DNA from: Streptomyces sp. DSM 15324
GTDB taxonomy: Bacteria > Actinomycetota > Actinomycetes > Streptomycetales > Streptomycetaceae
Direction: 5' to 3'
Assembly (NCBI RefSeq): GCF_001514285.1
Contig: NZ_KQ949024.1
Span: forward strand, 50,681 to 114,680
DNA: 64,000 bases
The notes under the pieces are model-generated. The model was not told where the DNA came from, searched no databases, and saw only the letters and a program-made list of their open reading frames with translations. Shown here piece by piece: positions 44,115 to 51,970 of the stretch. How positions within the stretch are numbered: position 1 is the stretch's first letter; every line of letters begins with the position of its first letter. Both the position numbers and the translations under genes were made by a program.

Positions 44115-44310
44115 GCGGGGACCCTCCCGGTCGCGGACGCCGCCCGCGCGGGCAGCGGCGGCATCAGGGTAGCCGACCTTCTCCTGACGCACCGTCAGTC
44201 CATATGGCAAAACGGATGGTCTCAATATGCGGTCGGCGGGCGTACGGTGAGGAGCATCGCCCGGACTCCCGGAGCCCGGGGCCGGGTACGTCGAGCAGAG
44301 GGGCCGAGCC

Positions 44311-45132
44311 ATGCCGAAGGCACAGGAGACCGCCGTCTACACGCACGGGCACCACGAGTCGGTGCTGCGTTCCCACACCTGGCGCACCGCCGCCAACTCC
44401 GCGGCCTACCTGCTCGGCGCGCTGAAGCCGCACATGCGGATCCTGGACATCGGCTGCGGACCCGGCACGATCACCGCGGACCTGGCGGCCCTGGTGCCCG
44501 ACGGGCACGTCACCGGCGTCGACCGTGCCGAGGACGTCCTGGGGCAGGCCCGGGACACCGCCGCCGCCCGGGGCCTGACCAACACCGACTTCGCCGTCGC
44601 CGACGTCCACGCCCTGGAGTACCCGGACGACTCGTTCTGCGTGGTCCACGCCCACCAGGTGCTCCAGCACGTCGGCGATCCGGTGCAGGCGCTGCGCGAG
44701 ATGCGGCGGGTGACGAAGCCGGGCGGGTACGTCGCGGTGCGCGACTCGGACTACGCGGCGATGATCTGGTATCCCGCCTCGCCCGGCATGGACGACTGGC
44801 AGGACGTGTACCGGCGGGTGGCGCGGGCCAACGGGGGTGAGCCGGACGCCGGGCGGCGGCTGAAGTCCTGGGCACTGGCGGCCGGTTTCACCGACGTGAC
44901 CGCGACCTCCGCCACCTGGACGTTCAGCAGCCCGCAGGAGCGGGCGTGGTGGAGCGGTCTGTGGGCCGACCGGACCCTGGCGTCGGCGTACGCGGACCGG
45001 GCCGTCGAGGGCGGCCACGCCACACCGGAGCAACTGCGGGCCGTGTCGCGGGCGTGGCGGGAGTGGGGCCGGCAGGAGGACGGCTGGTTCGCGGTGCTGC
45101 ACGCAGAGATCCTGTGCCGAAAGGATGCCTGA
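44311..45132 (+). CDS. UbiE-like SAM-dependent methyltransferase
   Basis: The 273-residue protein has RILDIGCGPGTITADLA as motif I (about 43-59), VTGVDRAEDVLGQA, then CVVHAHQVLQHVGDPVQALR and TKPGGYVAVRDSDYAAM. This is the Methyltransf_11/UbiE-like group. An AT-richer stretch with a CCATATGG palindrome (about 44200) lies in the divergent spacer upstream. Substrate unknown. Confidence 0.9.
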   Translation: MPKAQETAVYTHGHHESVLRSHTWRTAANSAAYLLGALKPHMRILDIGCGPGTITADLAALVPDGHVTGVDRAEDVLGQARDTAAARGLTNTDFAVADVHALEYPDDSFCVVHAHQVLQHVGDPVQALREMRRVTKPGGYVAVRDSDYAAMIWYPASPGMDDWQDVYRRVARANGGEPDAGRRLKSWALAAGFTDVTATSATWTFSSPQERAWWSGLWADRTLASAYADRAVEGGHATPEQLRAVSRAWREWGRQEDGWFAVLHAEILCRKDA

Positions 45133-45150
45133 GGCGCGGATGATTCGCGG

Positions 45151-45169
45151 ATTCCGGGAAACCCGGAAT
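45151..45169 (+). terminator. Hairpin before the small membrane peptide gene
   Basis: ATTCCGGG (45151-45158) pairs with CCCGGAAT (45162-45169) around AAA, ending two bases before the AGGAGG ribosome site of the next gene. It may end the methyltransferase transcript or shape translation of the small gene. Confidence 0.65.
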
Positions 45170-45185
45170 GCAGGAGGTTCACACT

Positions 45186-45356
45186 ATGGTTCCCATTCTG
45201 CTGGTCCTGCTGCTGGTGCTGATTCTTTTCGGCGCCGGATTCGCAGTGAAGTTGCTGTGGTGGATCGCACTCGCGGTTCTCGTCGTCTGGCTGCTCGGAT
45301 TCCTCTTCCGGGGGACTTCAACGGCGGGAGGCAGGGGCCGTTGGTACAGGTGGTGA
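45186..45356 (+). CDS. Small hydrophobic membrane peptide (DUF5670/lmo0937-like)
   Basis: The 56-residue peptide is almost all hydrophobic (MVPILLVLLLVLILFGAGFA, then VKLLWWIALAVLVVWLLGFL) with a short basic Gly/Arg tail. Two membrane helices are likely. It resembles the stress-linked hydrophobic peptides common in actinomycetes. The ATG at 45186 has AGGAGG eight bases upstream; an earlier ATG at 45168 lacks a site. Confidence 0.75.
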   Translation: MVPILLVLLLVLILFGAGFAVKLLWWIALAVLVVWLLGFLFRGTSTAGGRGRWYRW

Positions 45357-45376
45357 ATTGAGCGGCATCCGATAAG

Positions 45377-45418
45377 AAGCACCGTCCGGTAAGCACCATC
45401 CGGTAAGCACCGTCCGGT
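45377..45418 (+). repeat. 14-bp tandem repeat in spacer
   Basis: AAGCACCGTCCGGT, AAGCACCATCCGGT and AAGCACCGTCCGGT follow one another, with a partial copy on each side, between the small peptide gene and the end of gvpK. Confidence 0.9.
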
Positions 45419-45444
45419 AAGAAGCACCCAGAGGGCCCCGGGGC

Positions 45445-45732
45445 TCATTCCCTGGGGAGCAGCGGTCCGAGCGGCCCGAGGTCCAGATTCAGGTCCTCGG
45501 GCCGCAGTCCGTAGCGCTCGCGCAGCTCGGTCATGCGGTCGTCGAGCAGCATGAGCGTGAGTCCGATGCGCTCCTCCTGCTCCTCGCTGAGGTCTCCCTG
45601 GTCGACCCGGCGCAGGGCCTGGCGTTCCATCAGCTGGCGCACCAGCTCCACCACCGTGAGGACGAGTTTGACCAGGTCGCGTTCGACGGTGTCGGGTTCG
45701 AGGTCCATACGGTTGCGACGGGTGGCGGTCAC
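45445..45732 (-). CDS. gvpK: Gas vesicle protein GvpK
   Basis: The 95-residue protein holds the GvpK core: ERDLVKLVLTVVELVRQLME, then RQALRRVDQGDLSEEQEERI and GLTLMLLDDRMTELRERYGL. GvpK is an accessory factor needed for gas vesicle assembly in other organisms. The GTG at 45732 overlaps the end of gvpS by four bases. It is the last gene of the ten-gene cluster, followed by tandem repeats and no strong terminator that I can see. Confidence 0.92.
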   Translation of the reverse strand: MTATRRNRMDLEPDTVERDLVKLVLTVVELVRQLMERQALRRVDQGDLSEEQEERIGLTLMLLDDRMTELRERYGLRPEDLNLDLGPLGPLLPRE

Positions 45733-45917
45733 CGCGCATCCTCCCAGGGCGAACGCACGTGGTCGTTGACGGAGCTGATCAGCGCGTTCAGGTCGATCCG
45801 GACGAGGTCGACGTCCGCGATGCGCAGGGTGACGTCCCCGGTGATGACGACCCCGCCGGCCAGCAGCCGGTCGAGGAGGTCCACCAGGGCCACCTCGCGC
45901 CGCTCGACGACGGTCAT
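45729..45917 (-). CDS. gvpS: Gas vesicle protein GvpS (small GvpA-family)
   Basis: The 62-residue protein is a short GvpA/J-family member: VALVDLLDRLLAGGVVITGD, then VTLRIADVDLVRIDLNALIS. It has the LLDRLL...GVVI/GDV...DVDLV pattern shared with GvpA and GvpJ. It probably forms or caps the vesicle wall. It overlaps gvpL upstream and gvpK downstream by four bases each. Confidence 0.9.
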   Translation of the reverse strand: MTVVERREVALVDLLDRLLAGGVVITGDVTLRIADVDLVRIDLNALISSVNDHVRSPWEDAR

Positions 45918-46729
45918 GGCCTCTCCTCCGGTTCACCGGATCGCTCCGCGTCACCGGATCGCTCCGCGTCCGCCTGCTCGACGAACGAATAGGCGGCCCA
46001 CGGCCCGGTGAGTTCCACTCGCATTCCGGATTCCTCGCCCTTGGTGCGGTCCACGATCTCCACGAATTCCTCCGACCGGGAGCGCGGTACGAGATAGGCG
46101 GCATTCAGCACGTTCTGTCCCGCGCCGGCCGCGGAAAGCGAGGAGTTCTGCGGCGGGTGCAGCCGGGCGTCCTCGGCGTGCGCGCGCAGCGTCGCGTGCA
46201 GCCGGGTGGCGAACCGCTCGGCGCGCTGCCAGGTGTCCTCCCGCGTCCTCGCGCGCCGACGGCGCTGCTGGAGATAGTCCCGGCCGGAGGCGGGCCGCGC
46301 GGGCGAGGGCGTGGCCGCGACCGGCTCGGGCTCCGGTTCGACGTACACCTTGACGCCCCACTCCACTCGCCCGGTCAGCCGGTCCAGCGTGCGGCGGAAG
46401 TGGTCCTCCTGCTGTTCCATCATCACGCGTACGCCGCTGTCGTCGCGGAAAACGGTCGCGAGCCGCAGCGGCAGCGGGGTCGTGACGGCGGTGAGCGCGT
46501 CGACGACCTGCTGGTGGGCGCGGGCGGTGGCGGCCAGCCAGTCCAGGTCCTCCAGGCGGCGGCGCAGCGCCTCCTCGGAGAAGTCCCGTTCCGGTACATG
46601 GCTGACCACGGCGATAAGGCCGTGGTGGGCGAGCAGCCGGGGCGGATCGCCCGCGACCCCTGTCAGATCGGCCTGCAGGGGTGCGCCGAGCGGTCGGCAG
46701 ACGGCGTAGACGTAACGCAGTCCGGTCAT
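45914..46729 (-). CDS. gvpL: Gas vesicle protein GvpL (GvpF/L family)
   Basis: The 271-residue protein is a GvpL/GvpF-family member: it begins YVYAVCRPLG, has PLRLATVFRDDSGVRVMMEQ and GRVEWGVKVYVEP, and ends with GMRVELTGPWAAYSFVE, the usual family ending. A short insert with PEPEPVAATPSPARPAS divides the domain. The C-terminal AERSGD/AERSGE repeat is encoded by an 18-bp tandem duplication. It overlaps gvpJ and gvpS by four bases. Confidence 0.93.
   Translation of the reverse strand: MTGLRYVYAVCRPLGAPLQADLTGVAGDPPRLLAHHGLIAVVSHVPERDFSEEALRRRLEDLDWLAATARAHQQVVDALTAVTTPLPLRLATVFRDDSGVRVMMEQQEDHFRRTLDRLTGRVEWGVKVYVEPEPEPVAATPSPARPASGRDYLQQRRRRARTREDTWQRAERFATRLHATLRAHAEDARLHPPQNSSLSAAGAGQNVLNAAYLVPRSRSEEFVEIVDRTKGEESGMRVELTGPWAAYSFVEQADAERSGDAERSGEPEERP
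45933..45968 (-). repeat. 18-bp tandem duplication at the end of gvpL
   Basis: TCACCGGATCGCTCCGCG occurs twice (45933-45950, 45951-45968), encoding the repeated AERSG tail of GvpL. Confidence 0.95.
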
Positions 46730-47073
46730 GGAGACTCCTCACGGACGTCCTGCGGGGCACGGGCCGGGGCCAGTTCCTCGAGCCGGGCGAGCCGGGTACG
46801 CAGCTCGGCGTTCTCCCGCGCGAGTTCGTCGCGGCGGGCGCGGGTGGACAGGTTCGGGTCGTCCTCCCACCAGTCGATGCCCATCTCCTTGGCCTTGTCG
46901 ACGGAGGCGACGACGAGGCGGAGCTTGATGGTGAGCAGCTCGATGTCGAGCAGGTTGATCCGGATGTCGCCGGCGATGACGATCCCCTTGTCGAGGACGC
47001 GTTCCAGGATGTCGGCGAGGTTGGCGCCGCCACCCTGGGCGTACGGCTCCGGCAGCCGGCTCGGCACGGTCAT
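46726..47073 (-). CDS. gvpJ: Gas vesicle protein GvpJ (GvpA family)
   Basis: The 115-residue protein has a GvpA-like domain (about 18-70: NLADILERVLDKGIVIAGDI, RINLLDIELLTIKLRLVVAS) and a charged coiled-coil-like tail RDELARENAELRTRLARLEE. GvpJ is a minor wall protein in other organisms. It overlaps gvpZ upstream and gvpL downstream by four bases. Confidence 0.93.
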   Translation of the reverse strand: MTVPSRLPEPYAQGGGANLADILERVLDKGIVIAGDIRINLLDIELLTIKLRLVVASVDKAKEMGIDWWEDDPNLSTRARRDELARENAELRTRLARLEELAPARAPQDVREESP

Positions 47074-48302
47074 CGCCTGCCTCCGCCCTCGTCGGCCGCG
47101 GTGTCCTCGGCGTCGTCGTACCCGCCCTCCTCGGCGTCGTCGTACCCGCCCTCCTCGTCCTCCTCGTAGGCGTCCTCCGGTTCCTCGTCGTACTCGTCCT
47201 CGGGCTCCTCCTCGTCGTACTCGTCCTCGGGCTCACCCTCCTCGTCCTCGTCCTCCTGGTCCTCGTCCTTCCGGTCCTCCTCGGGCTCCCGGGCCTCACC
47301 GTCCTGCTCGTCCTCGGCGCGGGGGCCGTCCTCGCCGTCCGGGCGGTCCTCCTCCTCGTCCTCCCGGTTCCCCTCATCGTCCTCCCGGGCGTCCTCCTCC
47401 GCGACCGCGTCCTCGTGGGAGCGCACGACCTCGCCGTCCCGGATCTCGCCGCGCCAGCCTTCGGCCGCCTCTCCCTTCAGGCTGATGAAGCGGGCGAAGT
47501 TCTTCAGGTCGAGCCGGACCCGGCGGCCCTGGGCACGCCAGATGTTGCCGGTCTTCTCGAAGAAGCCCGAGGGGTAGTACTCGATGACGAGCACGACGCG
47601 GGTGAGGTGGTCGGCGAGGCGGTGGAAGGAGACGACACCCTTCGTGGTGCCCTTGGCGCCCTCCGAGGTCCAGGAGATCCGGTCGTCCGGCACCTGTTCG
47701 GTGGTCTTCCCCTTCCAGCTGCGGCTGGACCAGAACACCTTCGCCTGCCAGTCGCTGGCGGTGTCGTCCGCGCGTGAGGCGCTCTTGACGCCCTTGGCGA
47801 AGGTGCTGAAGTCCTGGTAGCGGGTCCACTGGTCGTAGGCCGTGCGCAGCGGCACGCCGACGTCGATCTGCTCGATGATGACGGTCGGCTTGTGGCCGGC
47901 GCCGCCCTTGCCCTTGCCCTTCCCCTTGCCGCCGAGGTTCTTCAGGGCGCCGGTCACGCTGTCCTTGGCGTGCGAGGCGCCGAGCTCGAGGGCGGTGCGC
48001 ACCGGGCCCTTGCCCTCGGCGAGCTTGCGGCCGCCGTCCAGTGCCGTTTTGGCGAGGCCGGGGCTGTTGCCCTCGGCGATGTCGTTGAGCTTGCCGGTGG
48101 TCTCGCCGAGCTTGCGGCCGACACCCGTCAGCAGGCGTTCGGCCTGGGCGGAGAGGTATTCCTGCACCTCCTCCTTCAGCCGGTCGGCGGCCTCGCTGTG
48201 GGCCAGCCCGGCCAGCGGATTCGCCCCGTCGGTGGCCGCGCCCGCCGCCTTGCCGGCGGTCCTGGAGGTCGCGGAGGTCGCGGATCCCACGGTCTCGGTC
48301 AT
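47070..48302 (-). CDS. gvpZ: GvpZ: SRPBCC-domain protein with very acidic tail
   Basis: The 410-residue protein has a helical N-terminal part (about 1-130), a Lys/Gly-rich stretch GGKGKGKGKGG, an SRPBCC/cyclase-like domain (about 138-290, VIIEQIDVGVPLRTAYDQWT, FSTFAKGVKSASR, WSSRSWKGKTTEQVPDDRIS) and about 110 C-terminal residues of mostly Glu/Asp (EDEYDEEEPEDEYDEEPEDA and similar). Known only from actinomycete gvp clusters; the role is not established. The acidic tail may bind the basic tail of the neighbouring GvpY, which is inference. It overlaps both neighbours. Confidence 0.85.
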   Translation of the reverse strand: MTETVGSATSATSRTAGKAAGAATDGANPLAGLAHSEAADRLKEEVQEYLSAQAERLLTGVGRKLGETTGKLNDIAEGNSPGLAKTALDGGRKLAEGKGPVRTALELGASHAKDSVTGALKNLGGKGKGKGKGGAGHKPTVIIEQIDVGVPLRTAYDQWTRYQDFSTFAKGVKSASRADDTASDWQAKVFWSSRSWKGKTTEQVPDDRISWTSEGAKGTTKGVVSFHRLADHLTRVVLVIEYYPSGFFEKTGNIWRAQGRRVRLDLKNFARFISLKGEAAEGWRGEIRDGEVVRSHEDAVAEEDAREDDEGNREDEEEDRPDGEDGPRAEDEQDGEAREPEEDRKDEDQEDEDEEGEPEDEYDEEEPEDEYDEEPEDAYEEDEEGGYDDAEEGGYDDAEDTAADEGGGRR

Positions 48303-49024
48303 CGGTCGTCGCCTCCCTCGCGTCCCCCGCCACTGCGGCTGCCGCCTCCGCCACCGCGGGAGGCCGTGCGCGCCCCGGTCTTGCGGGCGGCGGCCGACTT
48401 GCGGTCCGCGGTCTTCTTCGCCGGAGCCTTCCTGGCCGGTGCCTTCTTCGCCGCTGCCTTCTGGGCGCTCTTCTTCGCCGGCGCCTTGCGGGCGGGCCGC
48501 TTGCGCGCCGCGCCTCCGGCCTCTTCGTCCCCTTCCTCGTCCTCGTCCTCGTCCCCTTCCTCGTCCCCGTCCTCTTCCTCGTCCTCGTCGGTCTGCGCGT
48601 CCTCACGGTCCTCGGGGCGGTCCTCACGGTCCTCGGGCTCCTCGCCCTCGTCCGTGTCGTCGTACTCCCCCTCGGCCTCGGTGTCGTCCTCCCCGCCGTC
48701 GGACGCCACGCCCTCCAGCCGGTCGCGCACCTCGGCGGTACGGCCGTGCAGCCGGTCGGCGAGAGCCTCCATCTGCCGTTCCACCAGGGCGCCGGTGGCG
48801 GCCTTGCCGACTCCGCGCAGGTCCCCGCGGATCTCGTCACCGATCTCCTTGAACTGGGGGTTGTCCTTGAGCTGCTGTGACAACAGCTCCGTGACGGCCC
48901 GCGGGCTCAGGTTGAGCCGCTTGCCGGCCGCGAGCGTGCCGAGGGCGAACGCCAGTTTCAGCTTCTTCGTCCGTCCGAGGAGATATCCGGCCCCGAGCGC
49001 GAGGCCCAGTCCCATTCGGTTCAT
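48299..49024 (-). CDS. gvpY: GvpY: acidic region followed by histone H1-like Lys/Ala/Pro tail
   Basis: The 241-residue protein begins with a membrane-like helix (MGLGLALGAGYLLGRTKKLK), then a helical domain (about 35-100), an acidic stretch (about 105-165) and a strongly basic tail of AKKAPARKAPAKKTAD type repeats (about 170-240). The tail looks like histone H1 or HupS-like tails. Known only from actinomycete gvp clusters. It might tie DNA or the acidic GvpZ tail to a membrane or vesicle, which is speculative. It overlaps gvpG and gvpZ by four bases. Confidence 0.82.
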   Translation of the reverse strand: MNRMGLGLALGAGYLLGRTKKLKLAFALGTLAAGKRLNLSPRAVTELLSQQLKDNPQFKEIGDEIRGDLRGVGKAATGALVERQMEALADRLHGRTAEVRDRLEGVASDGGEDDTEAEGEYDDTDEGEEPEDREDRPEDREDAQTDEDEEEDGDEEGDEDEDEEGDEEAGGAARKRPARKAPAKKSAQKAAAKKAPARKAPAKKTADRKSAAARKTGARTASRGGGGGSRSGGGREGGDDR

Positions 49025-49284
49025 CGTGTCGTCCCGTCGTCCGTCGCCGCGCTCGTGCGCGTCGCGATCTCCAGCCGGTCGAGGAGTTCGTCCTCCAGCC
49101 GGTCGAACTCTTCCTCCGTGATCTCACCGGCCTCCAACAGCTCCTCCAGCCGGGCGAGTTCGGCCCGCACGGCGCCCGGGTCGTAGTAGATCCGCTCCGC
49201 CTCCCGCACCACCTGTCCGATCACCCACCCGCTCCCCCGCACGGGCGCGAACGGCAGCAGGAGCAGCTCAGAGATCAGTCCCAT
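49021..49284 (-). CDS. gvpG: Gas vesicle protein GvpG
   Basis: The 87-residue protein begins MGLISELLLLPFAPVRGSGW followed by VIGQVVREAERIYYDPGAVR and a charged helix LARLEELLEAGEITEEEFDR. This is the compact GvpG pattern. It is an accessory protein in gas vesicle clusters. It overlaps gvpF by 17 bases and gvpY by four. Confidence 0.92.
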   Translation of the reverse strand: MGLISELLLLPFAPVRGSGWVIGQVVREAERIYYDPGAVRAELARLEELLEAGEITEEEFDRLEDELLDRLEIATRTSAATDDGTTR

Positions 49285-50044
49285 GGCTCACCTGCTCCCC
49301 GGTGTCGCCCGCGGGTACGGACGGTCCCGGTTCGACGAAGCTGTACGGCGGCAGCGGGCCGTTGACGCGCAGGTCGAGGTGCGGGCTGGCCTTGCGCAGT
49401 TTCTCGGCGGCCTCCAGGAAGTGGGCGGCCGCGTCCCGTTCCACCAGGAAGGAGACGTTGGCCAGCCAGCCGGTGGACTCGGGGCCCATGCTGGTGGCGG
49501 CGGCCAGCGGCCGCAGGGCCTGCTGCACCTCGGCCGCGTCCTCGGCCTCCCTGGCGCGGACCGCCGCGGCGACCACCTCGCCGAGCCGCAGCCGCTGCTC
49601 GTAGGTGCCGCCCCCGGCCTGCCGGTTGGCCTCGGCGAGGGTGCGCAGTTCGGTGCTGTCGGCCATGACCTGGTGCAGGACGACCTCCTCCACGTGCGCG
49701 GCCTTGACGTTGTACTCGACCTTGCCGTCGAGCGCCTCCAGGCGTTCCCGGTAGTGCTCGGCGCGCTCGGCGAGGACGGCGGTGACGGCCTCGTCGTCGG
49801 GGGCGACGCTGCCGAACCGCATGGGCAGCACACAGCCGGTCGCGCCGACCTCGGACAGCACGCTCTGGTGGGCGAGGAGTTCCCTGCGCTTGGGACGCAG
49901 TTCCTCGGGCGCGTCGCTGACCACGGCCGCCAGCTCGCCCGCCGTCAGGACGCGCAGCGGCCTCGGCGGGTCGCCGATGCCCGTGAGGCCCTCGGGCAGG
50001 GCGGGGTGGGACCGGGCGGCGATGCCGTAGACGTAGGTGCTCAC
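49268..50044 (-). CDS. gvpF: Gas vesicle protein GvpF (GvpF/L family)
   Basis: The 258-residue protein is the first of two GvpF/L members here: STYVYGIAARSHPALPEGL, GCVLPMRFGSVAPDDEAV, LDGKVEYNVKAAHVEEVVLH and HLDLRVNGPLPPYSFVEP. GvpF binds GvpA in other systems and is needed for assembly. GTG 50044 overlaps the gvpA stop by four bases. Confidence 0.93.
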   Translation of the reverse strand: MSTYVYGIAARSHPALPEGLTGIGDPPRPLRVLTAGELAAVVSDAPEELRPKRRELLAHQSVLSEVGATGCVLPMRFGSVAPDDEAVTAVLAERAEHYRERLEALDGKVEYNVKAAHVEEVVLHQVMADSTELRTLAEANRQAGGGTYEQRLRLGEVVAAAVRAREAEDAAEVQQALRPLAAATSMGPESTGWLANVSFLVERDAAAHFLEAAEKLRKASPHLDLRVNGPLPPYSFVEPGPSVPAGDTGEQVSHGTDL

Positions 50045-50481
50045 GCCTCGTCCTCCTTCCTGCGGGCCGCGGTGCTCTTGCGGGGCCGCGGCCGGGACTC
50101 GCGCTCGGGCTCCTTCGAGGAGCTCTCGTCACGGGCCTGACGGAACGCGTCGGAAACGGTCTCGGCGGCGCCGGACAGCGCGCCCTTGGACTTGCCGCGC
50201 GCCCCGGACTCGGTGATCTCGCCGACCACGTCGGGCAGGCCCGGGGTCTTGTGCGGCCCGGCCTCGAGGTCCAGCCGGTTGCAGGCCTCGGCGAACCGCA
50301 GATAGGTGTCGACGCTGGCCACCACGACCCGGACGTCGATCTTGAGTATTTCGATGCCGACGAGGGAGACCCGTATGAACGCGTCGATGACGAGACCCCT
50401 GTCGAGGACGAGTTCCAGAACGTCGTAGAGACTGCCGCTGCTGCCTCCACCGCCGGCCTGCTGTGCCGGGACAACGGTCAT
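50041..50481 (-). CDS. gvpA: Gas vesicle structural protein GvpA-family, with long tail
   Basis: The 146-residue protein has the GvpA domain (about 17-70: SLYDVLELVLDRGLVIDAFI, RVSLVGIEILKIDVRVVVAS, VDTYLRFAEACNRL). Classical GvpA is only about 70 residues; the remaining 75 residues here form a charged, Ser/Lys/Arg-rich tail. A tail of this kind would be exposed and could limit packing into a normal wall. The ATG at 50481 has AGGAGG about ten bases upstream. A 12-bp tandem repeat lies just beyond, between gvpO and gvpA. Confidence 0.93.
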   Translation of the reverse strand: MTVVPAQQAGGGGSSGSLYDVLELVLDRGLVIDAFIRVSLVGIEILKIDVRVVVASVDTYLRFAEACNRLDLEAGPHKTPGLPDVVGEITESGARGKSKGALSGAAETVSDAFRQARDESSSKEPERESRPRPRKSTAARRKEDEA

Positions 50482-50499
50482 GTCGACCGCGCCTCCTTG

Positions 50500-50535
50500 T
50501 CTGGGTGTGCGTTCGGGTGTGCGTCTGGATGTGCG
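50500..50535 (-). repeat. 12-bp tandem repeat between gvpO and gvpA
   Basis: Three units, TCTGGGTGTGCG, TTCGGGTGTGCG and TCTGGATGTGCG, occupy the gvpO-gvpA gap just upstream of the gvpA ribosome site. Confidence 0.85.
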
Positions 50536-50554
50536 GGGCGGACGGGCGTGCGAC

Positions 50555-50938
50555 CTAGCGGCCGCCGCCCCGGTGTGCGTCGGACCGCCCCCGTTCGTAG
50601 CGGCTCACGCGCCGGTAGCCGGTGAGCCGGCCCTGCGGGTCGAGATCGACGCGGTAGCTCGCCATCAGGCTCATCGTGTCGGGAACCCGGGCGAGTTCCA
50701 GGACCTCGATGTCGAGGGTCCAGCCGTCCTCGGTGCGCTCGAAGGACGAGACGGTCTCGGCGTCCCGGCCGGTCAGCTCCGCGAGCTGGGCGCGCGCCTC
50801 GCGCAGCACCTCCATGGGGCTCGGCCCCTTGTCGTCGGCCATGCTGGCGTCCTCGCCCTTCGTGTGCCGTACGTCGCTCGTCGTGTCCGGTCTCTCGCGT
50901 GCGGTCCGCGTACGCGGTGCCTCTGTGGTGTCGGGCAT
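50555..50938 (-). CDS. gvpO: Gas vesicle protein GvpO
   Basis: The 127-residue protein has a disordered N terminus (about 1-38) and the GvpO domain (SPMEVLREARAQLAELTGRD, TEDGWTLDIEVLELARVPDT, MSLMASYRVDLDPQGRLTGY, RRVSRYERG). GvpO is an accessory or regulatory gvp protein. The ATG at 50938 has a GAAGAGG site upstream. It is the first gene of the cluster. The same frame is open upstream because of a frameshift in the LigD-type polymerase gene. Confidence 0.92.
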   Translation of the reverse strand: MPDTTEAPRTRTARERPDTTSDVRHTKGEDASMADDKGPSPMEVLREARAQLAELTGRDAETVSSFERTEDGWTLDIEVLELARVPDTMSLMASYRVDLDPQGRLTGYRRVSRYERGRSDAHRGGGR

Positions 50939-50939
50939 G

Positions 50940-51023
50940 GCCACCTCTTCCCGGAAGGGCCACTTCTTCCCTCCGGGTGGCCTGAAGCCCCTTGGCCAAA
51001 CCTTCACGACTCGCCGGAATCCC
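50940..51023 (-). promoter_or_regulatory. Probable promoter region of the gvp cluster
   Basis: The 85-base gap upstream of gvpO holds two 12-bp direct repeats (GGGAAGARGTGG on the minus strand, about 19 bases apart) and a TTGGCCAA palindrome (about 50994-51001). No clear -10/-35 pair is seen. If cluster expression is controlled locally, this is where it would be. Confidence 0.4.
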
Positions 51024-51970
51024 TCAGCCGGCGCGCAGGGCGTCGAGCCGGCGCCGGGCGGGTCCGAGGGAGCGGCCGCGCCGGGACGTCGTGGACCAGG
51101 GGCGGGTGCGGGCCTGCTCGGCGGCGTCCGCGACGGTCCAGCGGCGGGGGCCGAGCCCGGGGTCGTCGAGCTGCTCCCAGGTGATCGGTGTGCGACGGGC
51201 GCGCCGGGCAGGGCGCGCACCGTCCAGGGGGCGACGGCGGTCTGCGCGTAGGCGTTGCGGCCGGTGTCCAGGTAGAGGCGGTCGCCGCGGTCCTTCTTGC
51301 GGGCGGCGGTGGTCAGCCGGTCGGGGTACCGGGCGGCGAGCAGCCCGGCGGTGTCCCGGGCGAAGGAGCGCACCTCGTCGAAGCCGTGCCGCGGGTCGAG
51401 GGGGACGACGGCGTGCAGTCCGCGGGAGCCGGTCGTCATGAGGGAGGCCGGCAGCCCGAGTTCGCCGAGCAGTTCGCCCAGCCACCGGGCCGCCTCGCGG
51501 ACCGTGTCGAAGTCGTCGCCGAAGGGGTCCAGGTCGAACACCATCAGGTCCGGGCGGTCGGGCCGCCCGGACCGCGACAGCCAGCGGTGCAGGGTGAGAC
51601 AGGCCTGGTCGGCGAGGAAGGCGAGGGTCGCCGAGTCGTCGCACACGGCGTGCCGGACCGTGCCGCCCTCCTTCGGCAGCTCGGCCCGGACGATCCACCG
51701 CGGATAGTGGTCGGGGGTGTTCTTCTGGAAGAAGCGGGGCCCACCGGGACCGTCGGGGTGCCGCTCCAGCATCAGCGGGCGGTCCCGCAGCTGCGGCAGC
51801 AGGAACACGGCGACCGACCGGTAGTACGCGACGATGTCCGCCTTGGTGTACCCGCCGCCGGGGCCGCCGCCCCGCCCGCCCGGCAGGAGCACCTTGTCCG
51901 GCCGGTGGATCTCCACGGTCCGCCGGCCCGCCCGCACGGTGCGTACGTCGTCGCCGGCGGCCCGGGTCAC
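51024..51970 (-). pseudogene. LigD-type polymerase domain gene, frameshifted
   Basis: From GTG 51970 the protein reads as an archaeo-eukaryotic primase-like polymerase domain of the LigD/NHEJ type: DKVLLPG, YTKADIVAYYRSVAVFLLPQ, LMVFDLDPFGDDFDTVREAA, GSRGLHAVVPLDPRHGFDEV and RNAYAQTAVAPWTVRALPGA. The catalytic Asp pair DLDP is intact. Near 51191-51194 the frame breaks: the family C terminus TPITWEQLDDPGLGPRRWTV, ending ...DALRAG-stop at 51024, lies in another frame, as if one base were missing after GTCGC. It overlaps the transketolase stop by four bases. A sequencing error is possible; otherwise the C-terminal 60 residues are lost. Confidence 0.85.
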
